A stretch of 64,000 nt of DNA. It comes from Phycisphaerales bacterium (lineage in GTDB: Bacteria > Planctomycetota > Phycisphaerae > Phycisphaerales > SM1A02). Positions 34,091 to 43,153 of this stretch are shown here, one piece after another. The notes beneath the pieces were generated by a model, which was not told where the DNA came from, did no database searches, and saw nothing but the letters and a program-made list of their open reading frames with translations. The DNA is taken from NCBI GenBank assembly GCA_022446905.1, contig JAKVBT010000005.1, positions 531,239 to 595,238 of the forward strand, in the 5' to 3' direction. A program made the position numbers and the translations under genes. The first letter of the stretch is position 1; the number at the start of each line of letters is the position of its first letter.

Positions 34091-34230
34091 GTGGGTATAG
34101 GGATCTTGACTCATGGCCCTTTGACTATAGGATTCCCACCCTGCCATTTGGCCAAAGGGCCAGATTGGCAACTCAAATGACCCCCGGAAGGGCTCGGTAT
34201 GCGGCTTTGCCGCTACCGGGCCTTTTTCTT
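34091..34230 (+). ncRNA. Candidate structured small RNA with intrinsic terminator
   Basis: Three stem-loops lie in a row on the plus strand where no plus-strand gene exists. Stem 1 pairs 34091-34100 with 34125-34129 plus 34135-34139 (10 bp with a 5-nt bulge). Stem 2 pairs 34142-34146 with 34066-type arms at 34166-34170 and 34149-34153 with 34158-34162. Stem 3 is a 14-bp terminator at 34191-34222 followed by TTTTTCTT. The T-run orientation shows that the transcript runs to the right, so it cannot belong to the minus-strand genes on either side. The 5' end is unknown; TTGAAT at 34064 with AATAGT at 34087 may be the promoter. Confidence 0.5.
34191..34230 (+). terminator. Strong intrinsic terminator of the candidate small RNA
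   Basis: A stem of 9 plus 5 bp with one bulged T and a TTT loop, followed directly by TTTTTCTT. It is the best intrinsic terminator in the window, and on the plus strand it ends no known gene. Confidence 0.8.
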
Positions 34231-34254
34231 TGACCGACGGGTGATGATGGTGGA

Positions 34255-34785
34255 TCAGGCGTTCGCATGCCGCCCAGCAGCCGCAATAGCAATTGCCAAG
34301 GCATCGGCTGCATCAGGCTGGTCGATCGGGGCGCTCATGCTGAGAATCGATGCTACGGCATGCTGGATCTGTTCCTTGGTCGCCCGGCCATGACCAGCAA
34401 CGGCGGCCTTGATCTCTGCGGGGCTGAGTTCGGTCATCGCAATCGGGGGGCCTTGGCCGCACTGGGCAGAGGCTTGGTATTGGGCGGCGGCCAGAAGAAT
34501 GACTCCGCGGCCATGCCCCATCTGAAGCGCAGTTTGCCCTCGTGTGCGATGCACGAAAGCCGATTCCACAACAATCAGTTCAGGTTTGAGTTCGCGCAGA
34601 ATTTCGGTCACACCAGCATGAAGATGCGCCAGTCGCTCATGCAATGGGGGATTACTTGGAATGCGGATCACCCCTGCTTCGACAATCTGCATCGTGGTGC
34701 CATGGTGTGATGCAGTGATGCATCCATAGCCTGTTAAGTTCAAACCCGGATCAATGCCGAGCACTCGTGTTTGATCGTTTGTCAT
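34255..34785 (-). CDS. ruvC: Holliday junction resolvase RuvC
   Basis: RuvC is the nuclease that cuts Holliday junctions with RuvAB. The 176-residue protein has the catalytic acids Asp12 in GIDPGLNLTGYG, Glu74 in IVVESAFV, and the Asp pair at 158 and 161 in QPDAADALAIA. The helix with RTRGQTALQMGHGRG is also conserved. Its ATG overlaps the stop of the LolD-like ATPase gene by 4 bp, so they are probably cotranscribed. No ruvA or ruvB lies near. Confidence 0.95.
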   Translation of the reverse strand: MTNDQTRVLGIDPGLNLTGYGCITASHHGTTMQIVEAGVIRIPSNPPLHERLAHLHAGVTEILRELKPELIVVESAFVHRTRGQTALQMGHGRGVILLAAAQYQASAQCGQGPPIAMTELSPAEIKAAVAGHGRATKEQIQHAVASILSMSAPIDQPDAADALAIAIAAAGRHANA

Positions 34786-35495
34786 GCAGACGACCCTGTG
34801 GCAGTGTCGGATTCAATCAGTCCGTCACGCAGACGAATCACCCGCTCACAGCGTCTGGCCATATCTTCATCGTGGGTGACCATGATGATGGTGCGCCCTT
34901 CATTGTGCAGTTCGTCTAGAAGCGCAAGGATCGCATCGCCAGTACTGGTGTCGAGATTCCCCGTGGGCTCATCAGCAAGCAAAATGGCTGGATCACCAAC
35001 CAGCGATCGGGCAATAGCAACGCGTTGCTGCTGACCGCCAGAGAGCTGGTTTGGGCGATGATCCAATCGATCTGCAAGGCCGACCCGCTGAAGAACATGC
35101 TCAGACATCTTCTTGCGATCATCGTGATGAATGCCACGATAAAACAGAGGCACTTCAACATTCTCCAGAACGGTCAGTTCGGGAATGAGGTTGAAGGATT
35201 GGAAGACAAAGCCAATTCGCTCGTTGCGGACACGGCTCAGTGATGCATCGTCCATACTTGATACATCCCGCCCTTCGAGCAGATACTTGCCAGCTGTTGG
35301 GCGATCGAGGCATCCGATGACATTCATCATGGTGCTCTTGCCCGATCCGCTTTGGCCCATGATGCAGACATATTGGCCTTGAGTGATCGTGCAGTCCACG
35401 CCGGCAAGGGCGCGGACCGTAGCGGAGACCTCATGGTGGCCATAGACACGCTCAACACCCAGAAGTTCAATGACCGGCGCAGCGTCAGCAATCAT
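34782..35495 (-). CDS. LolD/MacB-type ABC transporter ATPase
   Basis: A 237-residue nucleotide-binding subunit. Walker A GQSGSGKST at 47-55, Q-loop FQSFNLIPELTVLENV, signature LSGGQQQR at 151-158, Walker B LLADEPTGNLD and the H-loop THD are all present. The LIPELTVLENVEVPL stretch is typical of the LolD, FtsE and MacB group, which act on lipoproteins or peptides. Its membrane partner is not in the window. The ATG at 35495 has TATCAT 7 nt upstream. It is followed by ruvC. Confidence 0.9.
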   Translation of the reverse strand: MIADAAPVIELLGVERVYGHHEVSATVRALAGVDCTITQGQYVCIMGQSGSGKSTMMNVIGCLDRPTAGKYLLEGRDVSSMDDASLSRVRNERIGFVFQSFNLIPELTVLENVEVPLFYRGIHHDDRKKMSEHVLQRVGLADRLDHRPNQLSGGQQQRVAIARSLVGDPAILLADEPTGNLDTSTGDAILALLDELHNEGRTIIMVTHDEDMARRCERVIRLRDGLIESDTATGSSA

Positions 35496-35502
35496 GCCTG
35501 TG

Positions 35503-35508
35503 ATGATA
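35503..35508 (-). promoter_or_regulatory. Putative -10 box of lolD-like gene
   Basis: TATCAT on the minus strand 7 nt before the ATG at 35495, consistent with a leaderless start. Confidence 0.45.
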
Positions 35509-35519
35509 CGTGGCCGGGG

Positions 35520-35525
35520 TACTAT
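35520..35525 (+). promoter_or_regulatory. Putative -10 box of trpE
   Basis: TACTAT, 8 nt before the trpE ATG. The two divergent -10 boxes lie within the 38-bp gap between lolD-like and trpE genes. Confidence 0.45.
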
Positions 35526-35533
35526 GGCCCACC

Positions 35534-37087
35534 ATGACGGATACAACCCGTGCCTTCTTTCTTGAGCAGGCAGCAAATTTTGACCTAGTTCCAGTTACTC
35601 GTCGGATCCTCAGCGATTTTCTGACGCCAGTGCTGGCCTATCGGCGGTTAGTCAGTGCTGATCAGCGGACCGATACAAGTTTTCTTCTTGAGTCGGTCGA
35701 AACCGGTGGACGGGTTGGTCGATACAGCATTCTTGCCGCTGGCCCGAGCATGGAATTGACAGCCCGTGGCGGATCGGTTCATTGCATTGAGCATGCATCT
35801 GGCAAAGAACTGGTCCGCACAGATGCTGACCCCATCGCGCTGATGCGTGACATGACCTCGAATCTCCGCATCGCCCCTGAGCCACCCGGGCAACGTCCAT
35901 TCTGTGGCGGCTGGGCAGGCTGGCAGGGCTATGACTGTGTCCGGCGATTGGAACCTGAGGCATTGCCGATCGAAGGGGCCCCGCCAGAGGATCGTGACCT
36001 GCCTGATCTTCATATGGCTCGATATGACTCTGCTGTTGTCTTTGATCATGTGGACAAAACCATTGAATTGACCGTGTGGGTGGCTACCAGTTCCGGTGAT
36101 GCGCCTGCGCTGTGGGACAAGGCTCAACAATCGATTGATGCCTTGCTTGCGACGCTGCGCTCTGATTCAGTTGCGCTCCGCCCCGGGCATGTAGCGATCG
36201 ACACTGCCGCACACGCTGGTCTTCCCGGCACACCGGTGATTGCCCAGGAGGCGTTCGAGTCTGTTGTCCAGCGCTGTGTGGAGTACATCCGTGCTGGTGA
36301 TGTGTTTCAGGTTGTGCCCTCGCAACGCTTCGACCGTACGAGTCAAGTCGATCCTTTTGCGGTCTACCGCGCACTTCGGGTGGTCAATCCCAGCCCTTAC
36401 ATGATCTACATGCAGTCCCCCGATGTCATGCTCATGGCCTCAAGTCCTGAAATCCTCTGCCGGGTACGCGGAAATGAGGTTGTCAGCCGGCCGCTGGCGG
36501 GAACGCGGCAAAGAGGCATGAATGCAACACAGGATGCTGCACTTGAGACAGAACTTCTTGAGGATCAAAAGGAACGATCTGAGCATGCAATGCTCGTTGA
36601 CCTTGCGCGTAATGACCTTGGCACCGTCTGTGCCCCCGGTACTGTGACAGTAGATCGGCTGATGGATGTTGAGCGGTACAGTCATGTCATGCACCTGAGT
36701 TCAACAGTTACAGGCACACTTCGGCCGGGCATGGACTGCTGGGATGCATTGGCCCACACACTTCCAGTTGGTACGGTGAGTGGTGCGCCGAAGATTCGAG
36801 CGATGCAAATCATCGATGAATGCGAAACGGTGCGTCGTGGACCATACGCTGGTGGAATTGGCTATGTGTCCTATCACGGGGATATGGACATGGCGATCGC
36901 CCTACGAACAATCGTGACACCAGTTCGTGCAGGAAGCGCGCCTTGGACGTATCACCTCCAGGCTGGTGCTGGCGTTGTTATTGATTCAGACCCACATCGT
37001 GAATATTTGGAAACTGTCAACAAAGCCGCTGCGCTGGGGCGCGCCCTTGATCTTGCCGAATCAATGTGCTCGCCATCTCAAGACTGA
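35534..37087 (+). CDS. trpE: Anthranilate synthase component I (TrpE)
   Basis: Makes anthranilate from chorismate, the first step to tryptophan, using ammonia from a glutaminase partner. The 517-residue protein has the N-terminal regulatory part with LLESVETGGRVGRYSILA (feedback site LLES) and the chorismate-binding C-terminal domain with FQVVPSQRFDR, SPEILCRVRGNEVVSRPLAGTR, RSEHAMLVDLARNDLG and GTVSGAPKIRAMQIIDE. It stands alone without trpG or trpD. TrpE was chosen over PabB because of the LLES motif and overall fit. Confidence 0.9.
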   Translation: MTDTTRAFFLEQAANFDLVPVTRRILSDFLTPVLAYRRLVSADQRTDTSFLLESVETGGRVGRYSILAAGPSMELTARGGSVHCIEHASGKELVRTDADPIALMRDMTSNLRIAPEPPGQRPFCGGWAGWQGYDCVRRLEPEALPIEGAPPEDRDLPDLHMARYDSAVVFDHVDKTIELTVWVATSSGDAPALWDKAQQSIDALLATLRSDSVALRPGHVAIDTAAHAGLPGTPVIAQEAFESVVQRCVEYIRAGDVFQVVPSQRFDRTSQVDPFAVYRALRVVNPSPYMIYMQSPDVMLMASSPEILCRVRGNEVVSRPLAGTRQRGMNATQDAALETELLEDQKERSEHAMLVDLARNDLGTVCAPGTVTVDRLMDVERYSHVMHLSSTVTGTLRPGMDCWDALAHTLPVGTVSGAPKIRAMQIIDECETVRRGPYAGGIGYVSYHGDMDMAIALRTIVTPVRAGSAPWTYHLQAGAGVVIDSDPHREYLETVNKAAALGRALDLAESMCSPSQD

Positions 37088-37986
37088 GCATCCTGCCCCA
37101 TCAGCGCATGCAGTGATCTCAGGTGGGACTCAATGCCGTCCCATCCACGTGTCCATTTAAAACCAAGATCCCGCTCAAGGTCGCTTGTGTCGAACATGTT
37201 CTTTGGAGCGATCGGACTGCCGTGATCGATTTCGACACTGCGGCCCGTGATCTCACAACAACAGGCAGCCCAGTCACACCAGCGTGCATAACACTCTGCG
37301 AGATGGTAGATGTGACCACCTGAGTGATTCTTGCGTGCAGATCTTGCAACCGTCTCGGCCACGTCTTCGACATGGACGAACTTGCCTCCGCCAGCACGTC
37401 GGTAAGGCTTTCCTTCGGCGACATCCCTGAGGATGGGGTACCCAATTGATCGGGTGATGACTGGGTCGATGCCATAAATCGCGGCAGGGCGAAGAATCGT
37501 AAAGGGATGACCATGCATGTCATGAAGCGCCCAGAGGTGAGCTTCAATGGCAGCTTTACTGGCACCATAGAAGCCGCCAGGTCGAGTGGGGTGCGTTGCG
37601 TCGATCTGGCCGTTCCACTGCTCAAGCATGTGATGATGGGTTGCAACACTGCTGATAAAGATGATTGGTATGCCGCGTTGGGCCGCATCAGTGAGCACTT
37701 CGATTGGCCGAACCAGATTGACCTGATGGTGGGCCTGCATATCCCCACTTCGGAGTGTCTTCCAGTCGACGGCGTTGTGCACCAGACAATCCGCCCCCTC
37801 CAGCAGTGAGCGACAGGCATCCTTGTCGGAGAGATCTCCCGAAATCGTGCTTGAAAGCCATGGTTCCACATGATCCCGCTTGCTGGAATCTCGGAGCAAT
37901 CCAACGACCTCATCGCCATCCTGCGTGAGTTGCTTGGCAATATGCAGTCCGAGAAATCCACTGGCGCCAGTCAATGCAATCTTCAT
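37078..37986 (-). CDS. NAD-dependent epimerase/dehydratase (extended SDR)
   Basis: A 302-residue Rossmann protein beginning MKIALTGASGFLGLHIAKQL, the GXXGXXG dinucleotide site. FISSVATHHH holds the catalytic Ser, and GGFYGASKAA the Tyr-X3-Lys pair, so it should be active. The C-terminal part (LGFKWTRGWDGIESHL) is typical of sugar nucleotide epimerases or dihydroflavonol-reductase-like enzymes. The substrate is not known. It overlaps trpE by 10 bp tail to tail. Confidence 0.88.
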   Translation of the reverse strand: MKIALTGASGFLGLHIAKQLTQDGDEVVGLLRDSSKRDHVEPWLSSTISGDLSDKDACRSLLEGADCLVHNAVDWKTLRSGDMQAHHQVNLVRPIEVLTDAAQRGIPIIFISSVATHHHMLEQWNGQIDATHPTRPGGFYGASKAAIEAHLWALHDMHGHPFTILRPAAIYGIDPVITRSIGYPILRDVAEGKPYRRAGGGKFVHVEDVAETVARSARKNHSGGHIYHLAECYARWCDWAACCCEITGRSVEIDHGSPIAPKNMFDTSDLERDLGFKWTRGWDGIESHLRSLHALMGQDAQS

Positions 37987-38095
37987 GATCTGTGCAGGCT
38001 AACAGGCCATGGTGTGGCATCTGCTATCCTCGTCTGGCCGCAATTGAGGTCGATTGCGACTGGAGCATCCAACTGTTCATGTTCGGCGCACGTGC

Positions 38096-41000
38096 ATGTT
38101 GAAGTGGGTTCGCCGCTGGTGGCTCTGGGTGCCAACCCTTGTGGTGTTGCTGGTTGCGGCCATCCCATTGGTCTTATGGAAGAATCCAGATTACCTGCGG
38201 GCCATGGTCGAGCAGCGGCTATCTGACGAGATTGGTGGAGAGGTCCAGATTGGCCGGCTTACATGGTCTGGTCGCTGGCTGCTTGATGTAGAAGAGCTCA
38301 CTATCCGAGTGCCAGACATGGAAGGGCCTGCTGGCGAGGTCCTATCAGTTGATCGGATGTCACTTCAGTTGGGACCATTTGATCGTGGATGGGTGCGTGA
38401 TGTGACCATCCATGAAGCTACGATTAACTTGGTTGAATCACGGTCTGAAACGTGGTCGCTCACCCTGAACCAACTGCATCCAGACATTGAGCCAGCAAGT
38501 GGAACTGGGGGGGTGACTCGGTCATCTTCGGCCCCTGTTCAACTTCCTTCGATCACCATCCAATCGCTCAATGTGATCAATGCACGAATGGAGCGAGGTG
38601 CACTCTCCACCATGGGATCAGGAACCTTTGCGGGTTCCTTGGTGCAGGCCACTGAGTCTGGAGATTTGGTATTTGATCTTCGCGAAACCGGAGATGGATC
38701 CGCTGCCCTGGTTGGGCAATGGCAGACTGATACAGGCGATCTTCAAATCGATATCACCGGGCTGGCTGTAGGGCCGCGCATGAGTGAGCTCATCCCATTT
38801 CGTGTCGTCCGCGCCTACATGCGACAGCTTGATATCGAAGCCGATATTGACCTCGTGACCCTTCAGGTCAGACAAGGCGAATCGCCATCAGTATCGATGT
38901 GGCTTGATCGCGCATCAATGTTGCTCGACCCCACTTTACTGGGCATTGGCAAGGACACATTTTGGGAACGCTATCCATCCGGCGGTGTGGTAGACGGTGT
39001 TCCGAGACTGATTGCAACAGATGGCTGGATGCAGTTTCAGGACGACCAATTCCAAGTCATGGGATTGGAGGGTGTGCTTGCAGGAGCAGAGGGTGAGCAA
39101 GATGTCATTAGTGTGCCGTACCGGGTCAGCCTGACCATTAGTGAGTTGCCGCGTCTTGGAGATCTTGATCAATTAGCAGATCTTCAATCAGCGATTGCTG
39201 ATCGACCATTTTCATTCGATGTGACCGGCTGGGACATTCGCCTGAGTCCTCAGACTCATGCGGATCTTCCAGCTGATGTAGCCCGCATTCTTCATCTATT
39301 TGAAGTGCGTCAGTGCACAGTGCAAACTGGAATTGCATTGCAACGTGATCAAATCGGTGGGCCTGTCAAAATGTCAGGATGGCTTGAAATTGAGGATGGT
39401 CTCGGAGCGTATGCCCGCTTCCCATATGACTTGCGTGATCTTGAGGCTGACATCCGACTTGAGGACGAGGACATCAAGGTTCGATCGCTCTTTGCTCGCG
39501 GCAGTGGCGACTCGACCGTGTCGATTACTGGCCGGGTCGAGTCATCGATGGGGCGGGAGCTCCAGGTCCAGATCAATGCTCGTGATGTTCCGCTTGATGC
39601 AGACATGCTTCAGGCAATGCAATTGCGTCCAAGAGCACAGGCAACCTTGAAGGACATCTTTAGCGAACAGAACATTGAATCTTCCTGGGATCCACAGCTC
39701 GGCCAGCAGATCGTTGATCTCAACCTGCTCATTACTCAAGATCAGCAAGAGAATCTCACAATCAAAGGTGAAATCCCATTCAGCCAACTTGAGATCACGT
39801 GGTCAGAGTTCCCCTTGCTATTGCATCTTGGGCAGGGGCGTATTCGATGGGATGATCGGCTCTATCTAGAGGGTTCTGATGGCATGCCGGTGAGCGCGCG
39901 GACTGATTCTCGCGGCGTTGGCACGCTCGCGGGGGCAATCGAGATCCCTGATGGAGACGGCCCTGCTGGTGGCCGCATTGACTTTGATCTGAAAGATGAG
40001 GAGATTGGCCCGGCGCTTTTGAGCGCGCTAGACACGGTTTCCAATGGGGCCCTGATCGCGCTGGCAGAAGGACATTGCACTGGCGAATTGTCTACCACAG
40101 GGCATGTTGCGATTTCTGGTCCTGATACGACATACAACCTAAATGCCACAATTAGAGGTGGTCAGTTGCAGCCTACGCCTTCTCTTGATGAATTAGTGGG
40201 CATTGAAATCGCTGGCGCAACTGGCGGTGAGCATGTACTTGCATTTGACTGCGATCTTGAGGCGAGCACCTCATCACTCGATTTTCACCATCTCTCCTTG
40301 CGCAGTGGCAATCTTGAGGCAAGTGTCACCGGACGTGTTCGCGCAGTAGATGGGCCAGTGGACATGCATGTCAGCGCATCGGGAGTTCAGGTGGCACCTT
40401 GGATCCTCAGTGAGTTGCATGGCAAGGTCAAAGCACATGCAGAAGCGCTTTGGGCACGGTGGCATCCCACAGGACTGTTTTCCGGTGCCATCAGCATTCA
40501 AGGTCAACCACCGATGGTCAAAGAAGCCACGATCAGAGATTGTGACCTGATGTTGAATGAATCTCAGCGGCTTCGCATTGAAGGCGGGCATTTGCTCATG
40601 ACCCGCACTTCCAATGTCTTTCAGGCATTGCAACTCTCAGCAGAGTCGCCAGGGGGACTTTCTACGGTGTTGCTGCAGGGTGATATTCATAGTGGCGATG
40701 TCAGGGGCCGCCTCGAATTTGATGCTTCACCGCTGCAATTGGACCTTGGTCTTATGGAATCCGTGCTCGAATTCACAGCCGGCCCTGAGGCAGCTCAGTG
40801 GTGGGAGGAGTTGGATCTGGCTGGCGAAGTCACAGCACAGGGTCGCTGGCAGCAAGGAGTTCAGCCGGACTGGTCAATTCTGGTCGAGCCCCATGCCGTA
40901 GAAGCCACATGGCGTTCACAGCGTGTGTCATTTGTAGATGACGGAAGTAGTCAAGTTGCTATTGGGCCATCAGGAATGATGTGTACTCCAATTCAGGGCA

Positions 41001-42088
41001 GTATTGATGGCACTGGACAACTGCAGGCAAATGGACAGATTTCCCTGGATCCTGGTGGCGTTGATCTTCGGCTGTCCTATCAGGGCGGCCTGCGTGATTC
41101 CTTGCCGCTTGCTGCTGGGGGCAATGGCTGGCAACGGGTGCTTGATGCCACGGAGTTAGAAGATTCCCGTCGGACCCGAATTGAGGATGCCCGAATTCAA
41201 TTGGAGGAAGACCAAGGTATCTGGACAGGTGATGTTCAGGGCCGTGTGTTGCTTCAGGAGGCAACACTTCAGGCTGGAGTGACCTTTGAATCAATCAGTG
41301 CAGTTTTGGATGTTGATCTCAACATCAATCCTGAAGCAGCGCTGGTTGACATTGACATCTCTGGCGCCTCGGCAACCGCAAAGAAGATTGCCCTCTCTGG
41401 ATTGCATGGTCGGATTGTGAGTGACCCGTATCCCGCAGCTCCAGACATGATCCGCATCGAGGATCTCAAAGGGTATGCAGGTGGTGGCCACGTGCTGGCC
41501 AATGCAGTAGTTGGAGGGGTTGAGGATGCTTGGACTGCAGAGATCCTGCTTGCTGATGCGCGACTGACTCAACTATTCCCGAAGACCACAGATGCATCTG
41601 ATGAAACAATTACAGGCGTTGTAGATGCATCGTTGTATCTCACGGGCGGCGGAGATGATTCTCCCGCACCAGTTGGAGTTGGTGGGTTTCGGGTTACGCA
41701 TGGACATCTTGCACGACTGCCGATGCTGATTGCAGTGCAACAACTGCTTCACCTGTCATCCCCTGTGGTTGGAGCCCTGGCATTTGTCGATGTTGACTTT
41801 TCCATCCGTGGCCATGAAGCGATGCTTTCGGAGATCGTGCTTGCCAGTGGCCCTGAGGGTGGAGGTGGCTTCCGATTGCAGGGAGATGGTGTCCTGGACG
41901 TGGACTCCATGATGATCGATGCCCGTCTTCGCCCCAGAGGCAATTGGCCGATTGTCAGCGATGTGATCGGTCTCTTTCAGGACCACCTGTACGAGTTTGC
42001 GGTCACAGGGGCCATTGGCTCCCCAGAGACCGAATTGGTGCCACTTCCAGGCCTCTCTTCTCGGCGTGCCGGGGCAGATTCGCGATAA
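38096..42088 (+). CDS. Very large AsmA/TamB-like envelope protein
   Basis: A 1330-residue protein with a single N-terminal membrane helix (~8-28, WLWVPTLVVLLVAAIPLVLW) and a long periplasmic body of repetitive beta-strands (for example VTIHEATINLVESR, ARMERGALSTMG). The early KNPDYLRAMVEQRLSDEIGGEVQIGRLTW matches the AsmA N-terminal motif, and the last ~300 residues resemble the AsmA_2/DUF3971 type C terminus (LARLPMLIAVQQLLHLSSPV, VDVDFSIRGHEAMLSEI). Such proteins bridge inner and outer membranes for phospholipid transfer. The ATG at 38096 is used; a TTG at 38054 gives 14 more residues. Confidence 0.82.
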   Translation: MLKWVRRWWLWVPTLVVLLVAAIPLVLWKNPDYLRAMVEQRLSDEIGGEVQIGRLTWSGRWLLDVEELTIRVPDMEGPAGEVLSVDRMSLQLGPFDRGWVRDVTIHEATINLVESRSETWSLTLNQLHPDIEPASGTGGVTRSSSAPVQLPSITIQSLNVINARMERGALSTMGSGTFAGSLVQATESGDLVFDLRETGDGSAALVGQWQTDTGDLQIDITGLAVGPRMSELIPFRVVRAYMRQLDIEADIDLVTLQVRQGESPSVSMWLDRASMLLDPTLLGIGKDTFWERYPSGGVVDGVPRLIATDGWMQFQDDQFQVMGLEGVLAGAEGEQDVISVPYRVSLTISELPRLGDLDQLADLQSAIADRPFSFDVTGWDIRLSPQTHADLPADVARILHLFEVRQCTVQTGIALQRDQIGGPVKMSGWLEIEDGLGAYARFPYDLRDLEADIRLEDEDIKVRSLFARGSGDSTVSITGRVESSMGRELQVQINARDVPLDADMLQAMQLRPRAQATLKDIFSEQNIESSWDPQLGQQIVDLNLLITQDQQENLTIKGEIPFSQLEITWSEFPLLLHLGQGRIRWDDRLYLEGSDGMPVSARTDSRGVGTLAGAIEIPDGDGPAGGRIDFDLKDEEIGPALLSALDTVSNGALIALAEGHCTGELSTTGHVAISGPDTTYNLNATIRGGQLQPTPSLDELVGIEIAGATGGEHVLAFDCDLEASTSSLDFHHLSLRSGNLEASVTGRVRAVDGPVDMHVSASGVQVAPWILSELHGKVKAHAEALWARWHPTGLFSGAISIQGQPPMVKEATIRDCDLMLNESQRLRIEGGHLLMTRTSNVFQALQLSAESPGGLSTVLLQGDIHSGDVRGRLEFDASPLQLDLGLMESVLEFTAGPEAAQWWEELDLAGEVTAQGRWQQGVQPDWSILVEPHAVEATWRSQRVSFVDDGSSQVAIGPSGMMCTPIQGSIDGTGQLQANGQISLDPGGVDLRLSYQGGLRDSLPLAAGGNGWQRVLDATELEDSRRTRIEDARIQLEEDQGIWTGDVQGRVLLQEATLQAGVTFESISAVLDVDLNINPEAALVDIDISGASATAKKIALSGLHGRIVSDPYPAAPDMIRIEDLKGYAGGGHVLANAVVGGVEDAWTAEILLADARLTQLFPKTTDASDETITGVVDASLYLTGGGDDSPAPVGVGGFRVTHGHLARLPMLIAVQQLLHLSSPVVGALAFVDVDFSIRGHEAMLSEIVLASGPEGGGGFRLQGDGVLDVDSMMIDARLRPRGNWPIVSDVIGLFQDHLYEFAVTGAIGSPETELVPLPGLSSRRAGADSR

Positions 42089-42100
42089 AGTGCGTGGCTC

Positions 42101-43153
42101 ATGGATCACACACCGATACGTCCTGATTTTCAGCGTGAAGGTCTTCGCCGGCAGGTGGAGGCGTTTCTATCAGATTTGGCACCTGAGATCCCTGCCGATC
42201 GAAGGCGACATGCTGAGGATGTCATGCGCATTGCAATTCGGCTCCTCGACGACCCTACAGATGAGGGCCAACTGCGGCTGGTGACACGCGCCATTCGCGA
42301 ACTCCGCCATTCATGGGCGGTGTTCAATCAGTATCGCACTGATCAGAAGGTGACCATCTATGGCTCTGCACGAACCCCTGAAGATCATCCCGACTACATC
42401 GCCGCGCGTGATTTCAGTGAGTTGATGTCTCGGCACGATTGGATGACCATTACCGGCGCCGGTGATGGGATTATGAAAGCGGGGCATGAGGGGCCAAGCC
42501 GCGAGTCAATCTTTGGATTGCGAATCAAACTTCCGTTTGAAACAGCCGCGAACGATGTCATTGAAGGTGATCCGAAACTGGTCAGTTTCAAGTACTTCTT
42601 CACACGGAAGTTGATGTTCATGGCGCATGCAGATGCGATTGCCGTATTCCCAGGTGGCTTTGGAACCATGGATGAACTTTTCGAATGCCTGACCCTGATT
42701 CAGACAGGAAAGTCCAACATTGTCCCTGTCGTTCTGCTTGAAGGTGAAGGCCGCACCTACTGGGAGGACTGGTGGACGTTTATCTCTAATCACCTTGGTG
42801 ATAATGGATGGATCAGCGATGAGGATCTTTCTCTGTTGCACAACGCATCAAGCCCTGAAGATGCCTGCAACCACATCCGCCAGTTCTATCGCCGTTATCA
42901 CTCGGCAAGATATGTTGGTGCGACTTATGTCATCCGACTCAAGACTCCATTGACTCAATCTCAGGTCACGACGCTGAATGAAACTTATGGCGATCTTGTG
43001 GATGGGGGCACAATGAAACTTTGCGGAGCCCTACAGGGCGAAACGGATCATCTTGACCTTCCTCGTCTGGCCTTCGTGCATACGCGGCGTGGATGGGGCC
43101 GAATGCGAGAATTGATCGACGCCATCAATGAACTCCCGGAAGAAACGGCGTGA
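42101..43153 (+). CDS. LOG-family nucleoside monophosphate phosphoribohydrolase
   Basis: A 350-residue protein of the LOG/YgdH family, which hydrolyses nucleotide 5'-monophosphates to base and ribose phosphate. Motifs include VTIYGSARTPEDHPDY, TGAGDGIMKAGHEG, the signature FPGGFGTMDELFE and a Glu-rich C-terminal part. It is longer than simple LOG proteins by an N-terminal ~80 residues (helical, no match) and a C-terminal ~90. It lies 12 nt after the AsmA-like gene and overlaps the next lipoprotein gene by GTGA, so the three are likely cotranscribed. Confidence 0.87.
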   Translation: MDHTPIRPDFQREGLRRQVEAFLSDLAPEIPADRRRHAEDVMRIAIRLLDDPTDEGQLRLVTRAIRELRHSWAVFNQYRTDQKVTIYGSARTPEDHPDYIAARDFSELMSRHDWMTITGAGDGIMKAGHEGPSRESIFGLRIKLPFETAANDVIEGDPKLVSFKYFFTRKLMFMAHADAIAVFPGGFGTMDELFECLTLIQTGKSNIVPVVLLEGEGRTYWEDWWTFISNHLGDNGWISDEDLSLLHNASSPEDACNHIRQFYRRYHSARYVGATYVIRLKTPLTQSQVTTLNETYGDLVDGGTMKLCGALQGETDHLDLPRLAFVHTRRGWGRMRELIDAINELPEETA

